A stretch of 53,387 bases of DNA, taken from Methylobacter sp. (GTDB lineage: Bacteria > Pseudomonadota > Gammaproteobacteria > Methylococcales > Methylomonadaceae). The position numbers were made by a program, and so were the translations under genes. Positions 53,233-53,387 of this stretch are shown one piece after another. The notes under the pieces were generated by a model. It made no database searches and had not been told where the DNA came from. It saw only the letters and a program-made list of their open reading frames with translations. Positions within the stretch are counted from its first letter, which is position 1, and every line of letters starts with the position of its first letter. The DNA lies in assembly GCF_030680395.1 (NCBI RefSeq), contig NZ_JAUXVR010000039.1, forward strand, positions 1 to 53,387, in the 5' to 3' direction.

Positions 53233-53387
53233 CTTGATTAGCAAGATGCTTCAGCTAGCACCGTCATACTGGCAGGGATGCCAGTATCCAGAGCCAGGGA
53301 TGGTAACTTTCCGATACCGCTGTGGCATGATTTAGGCTTGATGCCAAGCCATAGTCTCACATCCATGTGACTGGATTCCGGCATCCC
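53233..53387. repeat. 155-bp dispersed repeat, right copy
   Basis: This is the inverted copy of the sequence at 1-155, with a single mismatch at 53246. It starts 20 bases after the tamB stop with CTTGATTAGC and continues to the window end. Its TCATACTGGCAGGGATGCCAGTATCC segment (given here as GTCATACTGG and CCAGTATCC) forms a stem. The cut-off at CGGCATCCC suggests the element continues outside. Confidence 0.9.

Overview
This window reads as a stretch of chromosome from a gammaproteobacterium. The arrangement fits a Methylococcales-type methylotroph of the Methylobacter/Methylomonas kind, but that genus-level guess is inference from gene order and repeat style. The best lineage markers are petABC-sspAB (ubiquinol-cytochrome c reductase followed by stringent starvation proteins), the mlaFEDB-murA-hisG-hisD-hisC gene run, cytochrome c4, lon with a small heat-shock gene, and tamAB. 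No rRNA, tRNA, phage module or intact IS element was seen. Both ends are the same 155-bp repeat in opposite orientation, so the window looks like a contig whose assembly stopped inside a dispersed repeat.

Layout. 1-3.2 kb: polysaccharide genes (UDP-glucuronate 4-epimerase, a DxD glycosyltransferase, a sialyltransferase-like GT29 protein). 3.4-6.8 kb: fused MFS/spermidine-synthase membrane protein, a small exported protein, cytochrome c4. 7.0-11.0 kb: petABC-sspAB, minus strand. 11.2-18.5 kb: minus-strand mla (outer-membrane lipid asymmetry), murA and his genes, with four of the gene junctions occupied by hairpin repeats or a MITE. 18.8-24.1 kb: a decayed toxin-antitoxin pair, a large atypical Hsp70 (931 aa), a small membrane protein, a repeat island and a BaiN/YhiN flavoprotein. 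24.2-25.6 kb: a membrane-anchored coiled-coil protein with three copies of a basic tail motif. 25.9-32.7 kb: a complete RND efflux system (outer membrane factor, pump, adaptor) with a divergent TetR regulator. 32.8-34.9 kb: a gene graveyard, with a P-type ATPase fragment split by a 124-bp MITE, a TVP38/TMEM64 membrane protein, and a cas3 remnant ending in one type I-C-like CRISPR repeat. 34.9-40.5 kb: lon, hsp20, an unknown exported protein, a 42-aa DUF3096 protein, and a DUF4398 lipoprotein plus OmpA-like lipoprotein pair. 41.1-47.9 kb: a trehalose cluster (DUF5752 protein, TreT, TreZ, TreY). 48.0-53.2 kb: tamA and tamB.

The window is dominated by envelope and stress functions: Mla, MurA, TamAB, RND efflux and the OmpA-like lipoprotein act at the envelope; Lon, Hsp20, Hsp70 and SspAB in proteostasis; trehalose in osmotic or desiccation tolerance. 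No complete defence system is present; the CRISPR and toxin-antitoxin loci are relics. The most interesting signals are the cas3-CRISPR scar beside lon, the MITE whose removal exactly restores an ATPase reading frame, the heptad-repeat hairpins between operon genes, the GT29-like gene, the coupled DUF5752-TreT pair and the triple-motif coiled-coil protein.
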